A stretch of DNA of 30,255 bases from a virus: IMG/VR virus record IMGVR_UViG_3300017917_004106, positions 1 through 30,255 of that record. One strand, written 5' to 3'. The notes under the pieces are model-generated. The model was not told the DNA's origin. It saw only the letters and a list, made by a program, of their open reading frames with translations, and searched no databases. This document shows, in pieces, positions 5,749 through 13,534 of this stretch; positions within the stretch are counted from its first letter, which is position 1; every line of letters begins with the position of its first letter. Position numbers and translations under genes: made by a program.

Positions 5749-7656
5749 ATGGATAGGAAAATCAAGGGTTTGAAACCCTCAGAAAGTCCTGATATTGTAA
5801 GAATAGTTCTTGATGATCCATTGTCTCCTAATACTCCACAGGCATTTACTGTTTGTGTAAAAGATCCTGCTGATTGGGAAGAGATTCATAATTATATTAT
5901 TAATGAAAATGAAATTGATGGTATTCCAAACAGACAAATAGATTGCATTTCCGAAATGCAGTGTTCTGCTAAAAGATCTGTATATGAAATGTCTGTAAAT
6001 GAAGCAGAAATTCTAAGAGGACATTCTAAAGTTGAATGGGTTGAAAGATCTTCGATGCATAATCCTCTTGTCTTAGAACAAAGAAAGTTAGATGAAGATT
6101 TTGATAGACATATTTTTACAAATCGTTTTAAAAAAAATGTTATTCACAGAAGAACATTAGGTAATCCTGGAGTAGCATTAACTTTTACTCAATGGGGAAT
6201 TTCTAGACATTCAAATAGTTCAAATAATTTTGGAACAAGTTCTACACTTAATGAAGATGTTAAATATTCTTTGTCTGGTAAACATGTTGATGTTGTCATT
6301 ATGGATACTGGTGTTAGGTGGGACCACCCAGACTTTTTAAATCCACGATATACCTCTGTGCCTGCTGGTGTATCCACAGAAACTGTAAGTAGAGTTAGAG
6401 ATATTTTAATTCATGGGCAAGATGAATATGGAATTAATTGGGCATCTCAAGGTTTAATTGCTCCAGGGACAAGCACTCTTGCAAATTATACAAAAGCAAA
6501 CGCATTAAATTCTTCATCTTTTAATGGGTCTTGGCACGGTAGTCATGTTGCTGGAACTGCTGCTGGAAATCAATTTGGTGCTGCCTTTGAAGCAAATATT
6601 TGGAGCATCGCTTGTATTGATAGATCTGATTTGGGTTGGTCTGATCCTTCAGATGGATTTGATTACATTCGTGTCTGGCATAAAAACAAACCAATTAATC
6701 CAATTACTGGAAGAAAAAATCCCACTATTGTTAATGGAAGTTGGGGACTTCGACAATTTGTTAGTTATGCCAATTCTTATAATGTAACATTTAGAGGAAC
6801 ATCATATTCTTCTTCTTATGTTGAAGCAAATGAAAATAATCTTCCAGCAGTTTACTTTATTAGTACTACAGGAAGTTATTATGAATTTACATGTAAACAT
6901 AGCATATCACAAGCAACAACTGATGAATTGTTTGATGATCCATTGTGTAATGATTTAATCTGTGTTTTTGCTGCTGGAAATTCTGGATATCCTAGTGGTA
7001 AACAAGATGTTCCAGGGGGAATAGATTATGCTAATCAATTTACAAGTGGAACTTTTTATTATGATATAAATGCACCTACTGGAGCCCCTGATAATTTTTT
7101 CAATAGACCAGGAACTCCTGCAGTTGCACATTATGCCAAGAAAGATGCTCCAATTATAGTAGGAGCTTTAGATTCTGTAGTAATTTCAAGTGGAATTACA
7201 TCTGAAAGAAAAGCAACTTTTTCAAATGCAGGACCAGCAATTGATGTATGGGCAGCTGGAGTTGATATTTTAGCCCCTTGGAATAATAGTGCTTACAAAC
7301 AAAGTGCTGTTCCAGATCCAAGAAATAATAACTTTTATTTAAATTACTTAGATGGAACAAGTATGGCAGCACCAAACGTTTGTGGGGTTCTTGCTTGTTA
7401 TTTAGAATCTAATCCAAAGGCAACTAGAGTCGATCTTCGTGAATGGTTGTATCGTCATGGATCTGTTACCCTTTCAAGTGGGCCAGGAACTAATATTTTA
7501 GATACATTTGGCAACTACACTAATGCTCAACAAGTTGGAGCTGGTACTTCTTTTGCATATTGGACTGATATTTATGGATTAAAGGGTTCAACAGCAAGAA
7601 TTTTACATAATCCTTTTGCCAATAATGTTGTTCCATCCATTTCTATAAATATTTAA
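5749..7656 (+). CDS. Subtilisin-like (S8) serine protease
   Basis: A 635-aa protein with a complete subtilase catalytic set: Asp186 in VVIMDTGVRWDHPDF, His263 in GSWHGSHVAGTAAGN, oxyanion Asn411 in FAAGNSG, and Ser538 in DGTSMAAPNVCG. About 175 residues precede the catalytic domain (SVYEMSVNEAEILRGH and VEWVERS in the first 100). They resemble an inhibitor-like propeptide, since the segment containing VEWVE matches the propeptide pattern seen before S8 domains. There is no signal peptide, so export would be by incorporation in the virion or by lysis. It lies between two fiber genes with a gap of one base upstream, pointing to a virion-associated or fiber-maturing enzyme. It might process fibers, digest host surface proteins or act in lysis. 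The family call is firm; the role is open. Confidence 0.93.
   Translation: MDRKIKGLKPSESPDIVRIVLDDPLSPNTPQAFTVCVKDPADWEEIHNYIINENEIDGIPNRQIDCISEMQCSAKRSVYEMSVNEAEILRGHSKVEWVERSSMHNPLVLEQRKLDEDFDRHIFTNRFKKNVIHRRTLGNPGVALTFTQWGISRHSNSSNNFGTSSTLNEDVKYSLSGKHVDVVIMDTGVRWDHPDFLNPRYTSVPAGVSTETVSRVRDILIHGQDEYGINWASQGLIAPGTSTLANYTKANALNSSSFNGSWHGSHVAGTAAGNQFGAAFEANIWSIACIDRSDLGWSDPSDGFDYIRVWHKNKPINPITGRKNPTIVNGSWGLRQFVSYANSYNVTFRGTSYSSSYVEANENNLPAVYFISTTGSYYEFTCKHSISQATTDELFDDPLCNDLICVFAAGNSGYPSGKQDVPGGIDYANQFTSGTFYYDINAPTGAPDNFFNRPGTPAVAHYAKKDAPIIVGALDSVVISSGITSERKATFSNAGPAIDVWAAGVDILAPWNNSAYKQSAVPDPRNNNFYLNYLDGTSMAAPNVCGVLACYLESNPKATRVDLREWLYRHGSVTLSSGPGTNILDTFGNYTNAQQVGAGTSFAYWTDIYGLKGSTARILHNPFANNVVPSISINI
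7644..7651 (+). promoter_or_regulatory. T4-type late promoter, exact TATAAATA
   Basis: TATAAATA is a perfect match to the T4 late -10 element. It overlaps the last codons of the protease gene, 14 nt before the ATG at 7666, so the leader would be only about 9 nt. A chance match in AT-rich coding DNA is possible. Confidence 0.5.
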
Positions 7657-7665
7657 AAAAATCTC

Positions 7666-8622
7666 ATGGCAGATAAGAATTTTGGAGTAAAGGAAATTAA
7701 TCTTAGTGGAAAATCATCTGGAACTCCTACGTTTGAAAGTCCAAATAATTTGAATTTAAATGCATTCACAGTTGCCATTAGTACAGATGTGACAATTGGA
7801 GGACAAGTTCAATCTAATTTAGTTGTTGGGGCAGCATATTCAGTTACATCTAAAGGATCAACTTACCTCCAAGAATTAAGTGTTTCTGGTGTATCAACAT
7901 TTGCTGGCATCACCACTGTTACTGGACCCACCTTATTTGCCAAGCAACTGAATGTTTCTGGTGTTTCTACTATTGGTCCAGTTGCTGCTGGAACAACTAG
8001 TTTATATCTTGGTGGACCCCTTAAGGTGGGAGAAATTGATATCTCAGGTGGTTCTAATAGTGTGCATGTTGGTCAGGGTGCAGGTCGTAAAAACTATAAT
8101 GGTGGAAGTGGGCAACAAAACACTGCTGTTGGTTGGAATGCTTTAGGAGTCAACAGAGCAAGTAATTTTAACACTGCTTTTGGAATAAGTGCATTAGGTG
8201 CTCTAGGTGATACTCAATTCAATAATTATGATGCTAATACTGCAATTGGTGCATATGCTGGTAGTTCACTTTTAACAGGATACCAAAATACTTTTGTTGG
8301 AAGAAGTGCTGGTAATTTAATCACATCAGGTTCCAACAATACAATTTTGGGAAGATATGATGGAAACTCTGGTGGATTAGATATTAGAACTTCATCAAAC
8401 AATGTTGTAATTGCTGATGGTTCTGGCAATATCAGACTTTATGCAAACTCCAGTGGTAATATTGGAATAGGAACCACAAATCCAACACAAAAACTTGATG
8501 TAGCTGGAAGCGTCAAAGTTGGTATTAACACATCGCAAGGCGTCATTCTGACTTCACTAAATGGAACAAAGTATCAACTCTTTGTTGAAAATGATGGTAC
8601 TTTAAAGACAGTTGCAGTTTAA
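7666..8622 (+). CDS. Virion/tail fiber protein with NTAxG head repeats
   Basis: A 318-aa structural protein. The N-terminal half carries two SGVST repeats (ELSVSGVSTFAG, LNVSGVSTIG) like those in the collagen-like protein two genes upstream. From about residue 155 it has five related units: NTAVGWNALG, NTAFGISALG, NTAIGAYAG, NTFVGRSAG and NTILGRYDG. These resemble the left-handed beta-roll head repeats of trimeric autotransporter adhesins. The C-terminus has the fiber motif NIGIGTTNPTQKLDVAGSV. It is likely a trimeric fiber or decoration. The stop directly abuts the end of the minus-strand gp53 gene, with one terminator hairpin serving the junction. The start ATG 7666 has no good Shine-Dalgarno. 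The structural call is confident; the exact location is unknown. Confidence 0.82.
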   Translation: MADKNFGVKEINLSGKSSGTPTFESPNNLNLNAFTVAISTDVTIGGQVQSNLVVGAAYSVTSKGSTYLQELSVSGVSTFAGITTVTGPTLFAKQLNVSGVSTIGPVAAGTTSLYLGGPLKVGEIDISGGSNSVHVGQGAGRKNYNGGSGQQNTAVGWNALGVNRASNFNTAFGISALGALGDTQFNNYDANTAIGAYAGSSLLTGYQNTFVGRSAGNLITSGSNNTILGRYDGNSGGLDIRTSSNNVVIADGSGNIRLYANSSGNIGIGTTNPTQKLDVAGSVKVGINTSQGVILTSLNGTKYQLFVENDGTLKTVAV

Positions 8623-9393
8623 TTATCTTGGAGAGAGTACTCTGCTACTCTCTCCTTTTTTAGTAAGATCATCAACATACTGAGAAGAGAATCCATAAGA
8701 CATAATTCTTCTCATATCATCAATAGCAGTTTGTAGATATCTTGGTCTTAAAAGATAGATATTTCTTTTCTTGTCATTTTGCTGTATTTCATATTCATAA
8801 ATGCTTACCATCTTAACTGGAGTTTTTGTTACCATTGTTCCAATTGTTTGAGTTTCTGTTGTTGTTGAATCAAATTTTATATCAATAGAATCAAATTTTG
8901 TATTTGTTGAGCTAAAAACATAATCAATATTAACTGATTGTTGAATTGAAAGTCCTTCATCAATGTAAGTTACAGTGAAATTAGAATCAACAATTTTACC
9001 AGCAGGAATAATCATTTTTCCTCTGGAATCTGTAACTAATGTTGTTTCATAATGATGTGCTGATGCCAACTCTGCTTCTGTGTATTTCCTTTCAAGGTAG
9101 TTAGAAAACTCTGCATCAGACAATGGCCATTCAGTTCTAATATTAAGAATATTATTTGAGATTAGAACTACCCAATCATACTCAGAAGAACCATAAATTT
9201 TTTCTGCTACTTGATCTGGACGTTCTTCTCCAACGATTTTATACTTTGTAAATGCTGTAGTATTTTGGAAGAAGTCATCACGAATCTTTGCTCTACGAAA
9301 AAGATTCTTGACTCTTGCATAGTCATAAGATGAATTTCTGTTTGTTTGTTGGGACTGATAAAGTAAGTCCGATACTTCTCTGAAATATGTCAT
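8623..9393 (-). CDS. 53: gp53 baseplate wedge protein
   Basis: A 256-aa counterpart of T4 gp53 (196 aa), a baseplate wedge subunit that holds neighbouring wedges around the hub. Recognisable features are the N-terminal MTYFREVSDLLYQ, FRRAKIRDDFFQNT, the conserved ERPDQVAEKIYGSSEYDWV (T4: RPEEAAEQLYGNTQLYWV) and LISNNILNIRTEWPLSDAEF. These are the parts where the family is best conserved. The longer C-terminus adds a beta-rich segment (NFTVTYIDEGLSI) and a basic end. It is the last gene of a four-gene minus-strand operon with gp4, a 179-aa protein and gp48, separated from gp48 by 21 nt. Its 3' end overlaps the opposite-strand terminator. Confidence 0.92.
   Translation of the reverse strand: MTYFREVSDLLYQSQQTNRNSSYDYARVKNLFRRAKIRDDFFQNTTAFTKYKIVGEERPDQVAEKIYGSSEYDWVVLISNNILNIRTEWPLSDAEFSNYLERKYTEAELASAHHYETTLVTDSRGKMIIPAGKIVDSNFTVTYIDEGLSIQQSVNIDYVFSSTNTKFDSIDIKFDSTTTETQTIGTMVTKTPVKMVSIYEYEIQQNDKKRNIYLLRPRYLQTAIDDMRRIMSYGFSSQYVDDLTKKGESSRVLSPR
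8630..8661 (+). terminator. Terminator at the convergent junction with gp53
   Basis: GGAGAGAGTA (8630-8639) pairs over 10 bp with TACTCTCTCC (8646-8655), loop CTCTGC, then six Ts. It ends + strand transcription of the fiber genes. It lies wholly inside the 3' end of gp53 on the other strand, so its sequence also encodes the gp53 C-terminus. The T run exists only for the + direction. Confidence 0.88.
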
Positions 9394-9414
9394 TATAGTG
9401 ATTTACTTAGAAAG

Positions 9415-10998
9415 TTATCCTGGAGGTACAACACCAAGTCCCACACCTGGCACAGCTCCAATTCCAGGAACAACAGTTCTAGCTGGTGTTTGTGATCCTG
9501 GAGGTGGTGCTGATGATCTTGGTGGAGGTGTTGGTTGTGCCACGTTATAATTTAAGTTTGGTTCTGGACCAACTCCTTCTACATTTACATCATAATCATC
9601 ACTAAAGATTGGGGTAAGTTCAGTAAATCCAAGAGTTAGAACAACTGCAATAGGTTGAGACCCTGTTTTACTGTCACTGTAAGCTGCATAAAACCCATCA
9701 GGAGTATAGTTTACTCCACAAGATACTAATGCACAGGTTTTCATTTTTCCTATGCTGGTAATTTCTCCTCCAGACCCACTGACAAATTTCATTTGAAATA
9801 CATTAGGAGTTCCAAGATATATTGATTTTTCTGCTGTTGTTGTTCTTCTTGGAGACATTCCTTTTTTAAAGAATTTGATAATGCTTCTAATATTTTTTGC
9901 TTCTTTCTCACTTCTTGGAGTCATCTTAAAAGTAAAAGCAAATTGTCTTAATTTTGGACCATTAAATAAAAGTTCTAGGTTTGGATTGATAGCAACCCCA
10001 GTGACTCTGCTAATGTATGCTTCTGGATTTACATTAATTCCTCCAAGTTTTAATATAGATGCACCAGCATTTACAATTAAAAATCTTTTAAATCTATCTT
10101 GAATTGCTGGGTTATTTAAGTTACCTACAGCCTTTTCAAGGCTTCCTAATGTTCCTTGTACACTTCCTGATGCAACTTTATCAGCAAATTGAGTAGCATT
10201 GGACATTAATGCTGCAGTGATAGAAGATAAACTATCTTCTCCCCACCCAACTCCATTAGATTCAGATAAATCATTTGGAATTGGAAGAGTCACATAACCC
10301 AAAGTTTTTGTTTTTGTAAGTTGACTCTCTCTATTCCCAAGAGCAGTTGCTGCTGTTTGAACAGAGATATTTGTTTGTGCTATTGGTGCTGGAACATATT
10401 CTACTTGAGTAATAATAATTCTATCTTGCCCAGTTCCTGCTATATTTTGTGGATAAAAAAGAAATGGGGTTAAGGCATTAAAGTTATTATTATCTCCAAA
10501 ATCTGAAAGTTCATTTTTAAGTTCTGGGGCATTATCTACATTATATGTGCTTCCTATTCCTGAGTTTGGACCTGATGCTGCAGCCCCTGGAGTTTGTCCT
10601 GTTGGAGTTGTTGGTGTAGGTGAAGTTGGAGATGGAGTTACTCCAACTTGAGGAGCTTGTGCTACTAAATTTGCTTGTAATCTTGCTTGAAGATTTGTTC
10701 TATTAAATACTCCCCCACCAGTAGATGCTCCTTTAGTATTTGCAGCAAAATCATTCAAAGTGTTTTCTACATCTGCTTGGAATGGTTGGGTGCTTGGACC
10801 AGGACCAAATTTAAATGTTACAACTCCATTATTATTAATTGAATAAAATGGATAATTGGGTCCAGTGTTTCTACTATAAAATGGGATATAACCAGATGGA
10901 TTTGATGGAGTTATGGTTGTAAATCTGGGGTCAACTTTTATGGGAGTATTCGTTGGGATTGCTTGCCCAGTTCCAGGTCTCCAGTTTTCATTTGCCAT
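9415..10998 (-). CDS. 48: gp48 baseplate tail tube cap
   Basis: A 527-aa protein, longer than T4 gp48 (364 aa), as usual in cyanophages. The tail-tube-like core is visible in the middle to C-terminal part: VTGVAINPNLELLFNGPKL, FAFTFKMTPRSEKEAKNIR, IIKFFKKGMSP, then VFQMKFVSG and VLTLGFTELTPIF. This is the tail tube/gp54/gp48 fold that seeds the tube on the hub. Pro/Ser/Thr/Gln-rich low-complexity linkers flank it (PTSPTPTTPTGQTPG near residue 125-140 and the PPPRSSAPPPGSQTP tail). The N-terminus (NENWRPGTGQAIPTNTP) is specific to cyanophages. It lies directly after the 179-aa gene with no gap (stop at 11001, start 10998). Assignment as gp48 rather than gp54 rests on size and on the neighbouring gp53. 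Confidence 0.85.
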   Translation of the reverse strand: MANENWRPGTGQAIPTNTPIKVDPRFTTITPSNPSGYIPFYSRNTGPNYPFYSINNNGVVTFKFGPGPSTQPFQADVENTLNDFAANTKGASTGGGVFNRTNLQARLQANLVAQAPQVGVTPSPTSPTPTTPTGQTPGAAASGPNSGIGSTYNVDNAPELKNELSDFGDNNNFNALTPFLFYPQNIAGTGQDRIIITQVEYVPAPIAQTNISVQTAATALGNRESQLTKTKTLGYVTLPIPNDLSESNGVGWGEDSLSSITAALMSNATQFADKVASGSVQGTLGSLEKAVGNLNNPAIQDRFKRFLIVNAGASILKLGGINVNPEAYISRVTGVAINPNLELLFNGPKLRQFAFTFKMTPRSEKEAKNIRSIIKFFKKGMSPRRTTTAEKSIYLGTPNVFQMKFVSGSGGEITSIGKMKTCALVSCGVNYTPDGFYAAYSDSKTGSQPIAVVLTLGFTELTPIFSDDYDVNVEGVGPEPNLNYNVAQPTPPPRSSAPPPGSQTPARTVVPGIGAVPGVGLGVVPPG

Positions 10999-11538
10999 TT
11001 ATCTACCCCACACACGTCTGGATTGGATTGGTATCTCTACCCCACCTAAGTCCCTTACAAATTCTTCTACTGGAAGCAGACACATAGTTTGCCATTCTTG
11101 CTGTGCTAAAATAAGATAAGGACTTCTTACCTCTGATAATAAGTATTTATGTGCTCCTTTAGTAAATCTTGGAATTCTATCTTCTGCCAAACTCATAGCA
11201 ATTCCCATACGTTCTTCTGGTGAATAGTAATGTAGATTGACACCAAAGAATGATTTACCATCTATCTCTAGAACAAATACCAAAGGATGTTTGTCATAGA
11301 ATGGAAGTTCATTTCTCCACTTAGCTTTGTAATCATAATACATTAGATTGTACAATCTTGGAAATGATGTGACCAAGTTTGTATCACGCTCAAGTTCATC
11401 TCCAACTTCATCAGACCTTTCATCAGTGATGATATTTTTAGGAGCAGCATTTTCTAATTGAGTTCTATACCATTCTCTTGATTGTTGTCTGCCACCAGTT
11501 TTTTCTTGGATGGTTTCAAAGAGTGTTTTATACGCCAA
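10999..11538 (-). CDS. Conserved structural/assembly protein of unknown role, TTG start
   Basis: A 179-aa protein between gp4 and gp48. The start is TTG at 11538, supported by GGAGGA (11544-11549 on the minus strand) 5 nt upstream. It overlaps the end of gp4 by 11 bases. The core has a distinctive block LMYYDYKAKW, LPFYDKHPLVFVLEIDG, FFGVNLHYYSPEERM. This resembles a conserved domain found in virion-associated proteins of many large myophages (a Y-D...LPYYD..PL...G..GLNLHYL pattern). It ends with a basic IQSRRVWGR. I do not recognise a T4 gene number with certainty; a gp2-like DNA-end protector role is conceivable from its position next to gp4, but I would not assign it. It lies within a head/baseplate operon, so a virion assembly role is likely. 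Confidence 0.8.
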   Translation of the reverse strand: MAYKTLFETIQEKTGGRQQSREWYRTQLENAAPKNIITDERSDEVGDELERDTNLVTSFPRLYNLMYYDYKAKWRNELPFYDKHPLVFVLEIDGKSFFGVNLHYYSPEERMGIAMSLAEDRIPRFTKGAHKYLLSEVRSPYLILAQQEWQTMCLLPVEEFVRDLGGVEIPIQSRRVWGR

Positions 11539-11962
11539 GATTATCCTCCGTCAGTATTTGGAACTCCCACTTTCTATCTGCACAAAATTCTTTTGCTGCC
11601 TTCCATTTTGCTTGGTTCTTAGCAAACTCTTTTATCTCATACATTTGCTTTTGAGTCACACGCTTTTGTGGTTTAGGACCTTCAACTTGTCTTTTAGGTT
11701 TGACTTCAATTAAACTTTCTTTGACAATTCCTTTTGAATCTTTATATTTAATGTAAAAGTCAGGGAAGTATTTGTGGCATCTATTATCTAATGGAGATAT
11801 ATATGGAATCCAAATTTCTTCTGATGCCCACTTCAAAATATTTTGATTGTGATCGACCCAATACATGAATTTTCTCTCCCACAGTGACCTGTAAATAATG
11901 TTGTTGGGGTCACCAATATACTTTTTTGGGTTTGAAGGTTTATATATTCCCTTATAGCTCAT
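11528..11962 (-). CDS. 4: gp4 (gp50/65) head completion protein, nuclease fold
   Basis: A 144-aa homologue of T4 gp4 (about 150 aa), needed to complete the DNA-filled head before tail joining. The characteristic order is YKGIYKPSNPKKYIGDPNN, IIYRSLWERKFMYWVD, LKWASEEIWIPYISPLDNR, HKYFPDFYIKY, and LIEVKPKRQ. These form a TnsA-like PD-(D/E)XK nuclease pattern: E29 (in LWER), P67-D68, and E86-x-K88. A C-terminal helical basic segment (QKRVTQKQMYEIKEFAKNQ) follows. It is the first gene of the minus-strand operon, reading away from gp54. A CTAAATAC late-like promoter lies about 25 nt upstream. The identification is strong; whether the nuclease is active cannot be told from the sequence. Confidence 0.93.
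   Translation of the reverse strand: MSYKGIYKPSNPKKYIGDPNNIIYRSLWERKFMYWVDHNQNILKWASEEIWIPYISPLDNRCHKYFPDFYIKYKDSKGIVKESLIEVKPKRQVEGPKPQKRVTQKQMYEIKEFAKNQAKWKAAKEFCADRKWEFQILTEDNLGV
11544..11549 (-). promoter_or_regulatory. Shine-Dalgarno deciding a TTG start
   Basis: On the minus strand GGAGGA stands 5 nt before TTG (11538), inside the 3' end of gp4. It matches in sequence and spacing the site used for the TTG-started 80-aa gene at 630. Confidence 0.75.
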
Positions 11963-11986
11963 ACATATAATATAGGCACTTCAAAG

Positions 11987-11993
11987 TATTTAG
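11987..11993 (-). promoter_or_regulatory. Possible late promoter for the gp4-gp53 operon
   Basis: Minus-strand CTAAATA followed by CTT resembles the T4 late TATAAATAC with one change. It is 25 nt upstream of the gp4 ATG. It ends one base before the ATG of the divergent gp54 gene. Confidence 0.45.
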
Positions 11994-12770
11994 ATGGCAG
12001 TAATAGATTACAAAAAACTATACTATAGTACTGATACTTTAATCAGTAGATTTAAACCATCTTTATCTAATTATTTTGATGTTTATATTAATTCTTCTTT
12101 TGATGGGATAAACACAGATGAAAATAATGAAATAAATTTTTCAGCTTATGAGGCAGTTCTTCCAGGAACTTCATATGAGACCACACAAGTTTTTGGAGAT
12201 AGGCAAGGAATTACAGAAACATTTGCCAATAAGAGAGTGTATCCTCCAGTGGATGTAAGTTTTTATGTTGATAGTAATTATAATATTCTTCGTTATTTTG
12301 AAAGTTGGTTGGGACAAATATCTCCAAATTTAGGAGTGCCATATCAATCTTACCAAAAATTTAAATACCCAGAAAATAATGGTAAATCTGGATATAAAAA
12401 AGAGATTATTATTACCAAATTTGAAAGAAATTTTAGACAACCTAACCAAAGATTGGTTGAAGGTGGAGTGTATGATGTCCCAAGTAATTACTGCACATAC
12501 ACATTGAGAAATGCATATCCTACTAATTTAATTTCAGTTCCAGTTTCTTATGAAGGTGCAAATATATTAAGAACAACTGTAACTTTCAATTATGATGTAT
12601 ATGCATTTACAAAATCTAATGGACAAGAGATCAATCCTCCAGGTGGTGGAGGAGGAAATGTTCAAGGACCTGGGGTAGATGTATCTCCAACACTACAAAG
12701 ATTGCCAGGAAACATTGGTGGATTTACTGGAGCAGGATTTGAAGGATTTGCACCTTCTGATGTTGGTTAA
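11994..12770 (+). CDS. 54: gp54-like baseplate tail tube initiator
   Basis: A 258-aa protein with the tail-tube fold signature. After MAVIDYKKLYYSTDTLISRF, the features are NYFDVYINS, NFSAYEAVLPGTSYETTQV, RVYPPVDVSFYVD, ILRYFESWLGQI, KKEIIITKFERN, and YTLRNAYPTNLISVPVSYE followed by TTVTFNYDVYAF. The last two are the usual tail-tube strand pattern of gp19/gp54 and related proteins. T4 gp54 is 320 aa. The C-terminal 50 residues are Gly-rich and may be flexible. It is divergent from gp4, with only 31 nt between the starts, and begins the + strand baseplate operon that continues to gp5. It could alternatively be described as a gp19-like tube paralogue; the single copy beside hub genes favours gp54. 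Confidence 0.75.
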   Translation: MAVIDYKKLYYSTDTLISRFKPSLSNYFDVYINSSFDGINTDENNEINFSAYEAVLPGTSYETTQVFGDRQGITETFANKRVYPPVDVSFYVDSNYNILRYFESWLGQISPNLGVPYQSYQKFKYPENNGKSGYKKEIIITKFERNFRQPNQRLVEGGVYDVPSNYCTYTLRNAYPTNLISVPVSYEGANILRTTVTFNYDVYAFTKSNGQEINPPGGGGGNVQGPGVDVSPTLQRLPGNIGGFTGAGFEGFAPSDVG

Positions 12771-12776
12771 TAAATA
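12769..12776 (+). promoter_or_regulatory. Late promoter AATAAATA before gp26
   Basis: AATAAATA overlaps the gp54 stop codon, 26 nt upstream of the gp26 start, in the only intergenic gap (32 nt) of this part of the operon. One base differs from TATAAATA. Confidence 0.5.
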
Positions 12777-12802
12777 GTCATACCTGAATTTTATATCTCA
12801 CG

Positions 12803-13534
12803 ATGCCATTACCAGTTGTTGCAACTCCAACCTATGAGTTGATTTTACCATCCAATAAGAAAGCAGTTAAGTATAGACCTTTTCTTGTTAAGGAAGAGAA
12901 AGTTTTAATTCTTGCTATGGAGAGTGGTGATTCAAAAGAAATCACCAATGCAGTTAAAGATGTATTAAAGAACTGCATTTTGACAAGAGGAATTAAGATT
13001 GATACTCTTCCAAGTTTTGATATTGAATACTTGTTCCTCAATATCAGAGCAAAATCTGTTGGAGAATCTGTAGATTTGATTATCACCTGTCCTGATGATG
13101 GTCAAACACAAGTGGAAGTTAAACTTGATATTGATGATATTGAAGTTGTCATTCCGGAAGAACATTCATCAGAAGTAAAAGTTGATGGCAACATTGTAGT
13201 AAAGATGAAGTATCCATCACTACAAGAGTTTATTGATAACAACTTTGATTTTTCTAAACAGAAAAGTAGTCAGGATACTATCGATAAATCTTTTGAGATT
13301 GTTGCATCCTGTGTTGATATGGTTTATACCAAAGATGAATCTTGGTCATCTGCAGATGTAACCAAGAAAGAACTGGTTGAATGGTTGCAAACATTTGATG
13401 CCAATCAATTTAAACAGATTGAAGAGTTCTTTAATACTATGCCAAAACTTTCTCACACCATGAAAGTTACTAATCCAAATACTGGAGTTGAGAATGAGAT
13501 TGTATTGGAGGGTCTCTCAAGTTTTTTCGGATAG
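12803..13534 (+). CDS. 26: gp26 baseplate hub protein/chaperone
   Basis: A 243-aa homologue of T4 gp26 (208 aa; T4_baseplate family), which acts in baseplate hub assembly. The N-terminus is MPLPVVATPTYELILPSN followed by KYRPFLVKEEKVLILAMES, the family's most conserved part. Then come VKDVLKNCI, FDIEYLFLNIRAKSVGE, VKMKYPSLQEFI and the C-terminal VEWLQTFDANQFKQIEEFF, FNTMPKLSHT and EIVLEGLSSFFG. The last four sense codons include T TTT TTC immediately before the stop (see the slippery-site entry), and a gp51-like ORF continues in the -1 frame. By gene order and size it behaves like a tail-assembly chaperone of the lambda gpG type. A late-like promoter lies just upstream. Confidence 0.92.
   Translation: MPLPVVATPTYELILPSNKKAVKYRPFLVKEEKVLILAMESGDSKEITNAVKDVLKNCILTRGIKIDTLPSFDIEYLFLNIRAKSVGESVDLIITCPDDGQTQVEVKLDIDDIEVVIPEEHSSEVKVDGNIVVKMKYPSLQEFIDNNFDFSKQKSSQDTIDKSFEIVASCVDMVYTKDESWSSADVTKKELVEWLQTFDANQFKQIEEFFNTMPKLSHTMKVTNPNTGVENEIVLEGLSSFFG
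13522..13528 (+). other. Candidate -1 ribosomal frameshift slippery heptamer
   Basis: T TTT TTC is in the correct phase for an X XXY YYZ heptamer in the gp26 frame (codons agt ttt ttc gga tag). It stands 3 nt before the gp26 stop. A -1 slip reads TTT TTT CGG ATA and continues without a stop to 13713, through the gp51-like ORF. Downstream, AAGAT/ATCTT (about 13547-13559) could form a weak stem. The phase and overlap are seen; frameshifting is inferred. Confidence 0.6.

Noticed and set aside
11141-11151. Minus-strand CATAAATACTT inside the 179-aa gene as a late promoter for gp48
   Set aside because: It encodes His-Lys-Tyr-Leu in frame and is about 140 nt from gp48; chance match is more likely.
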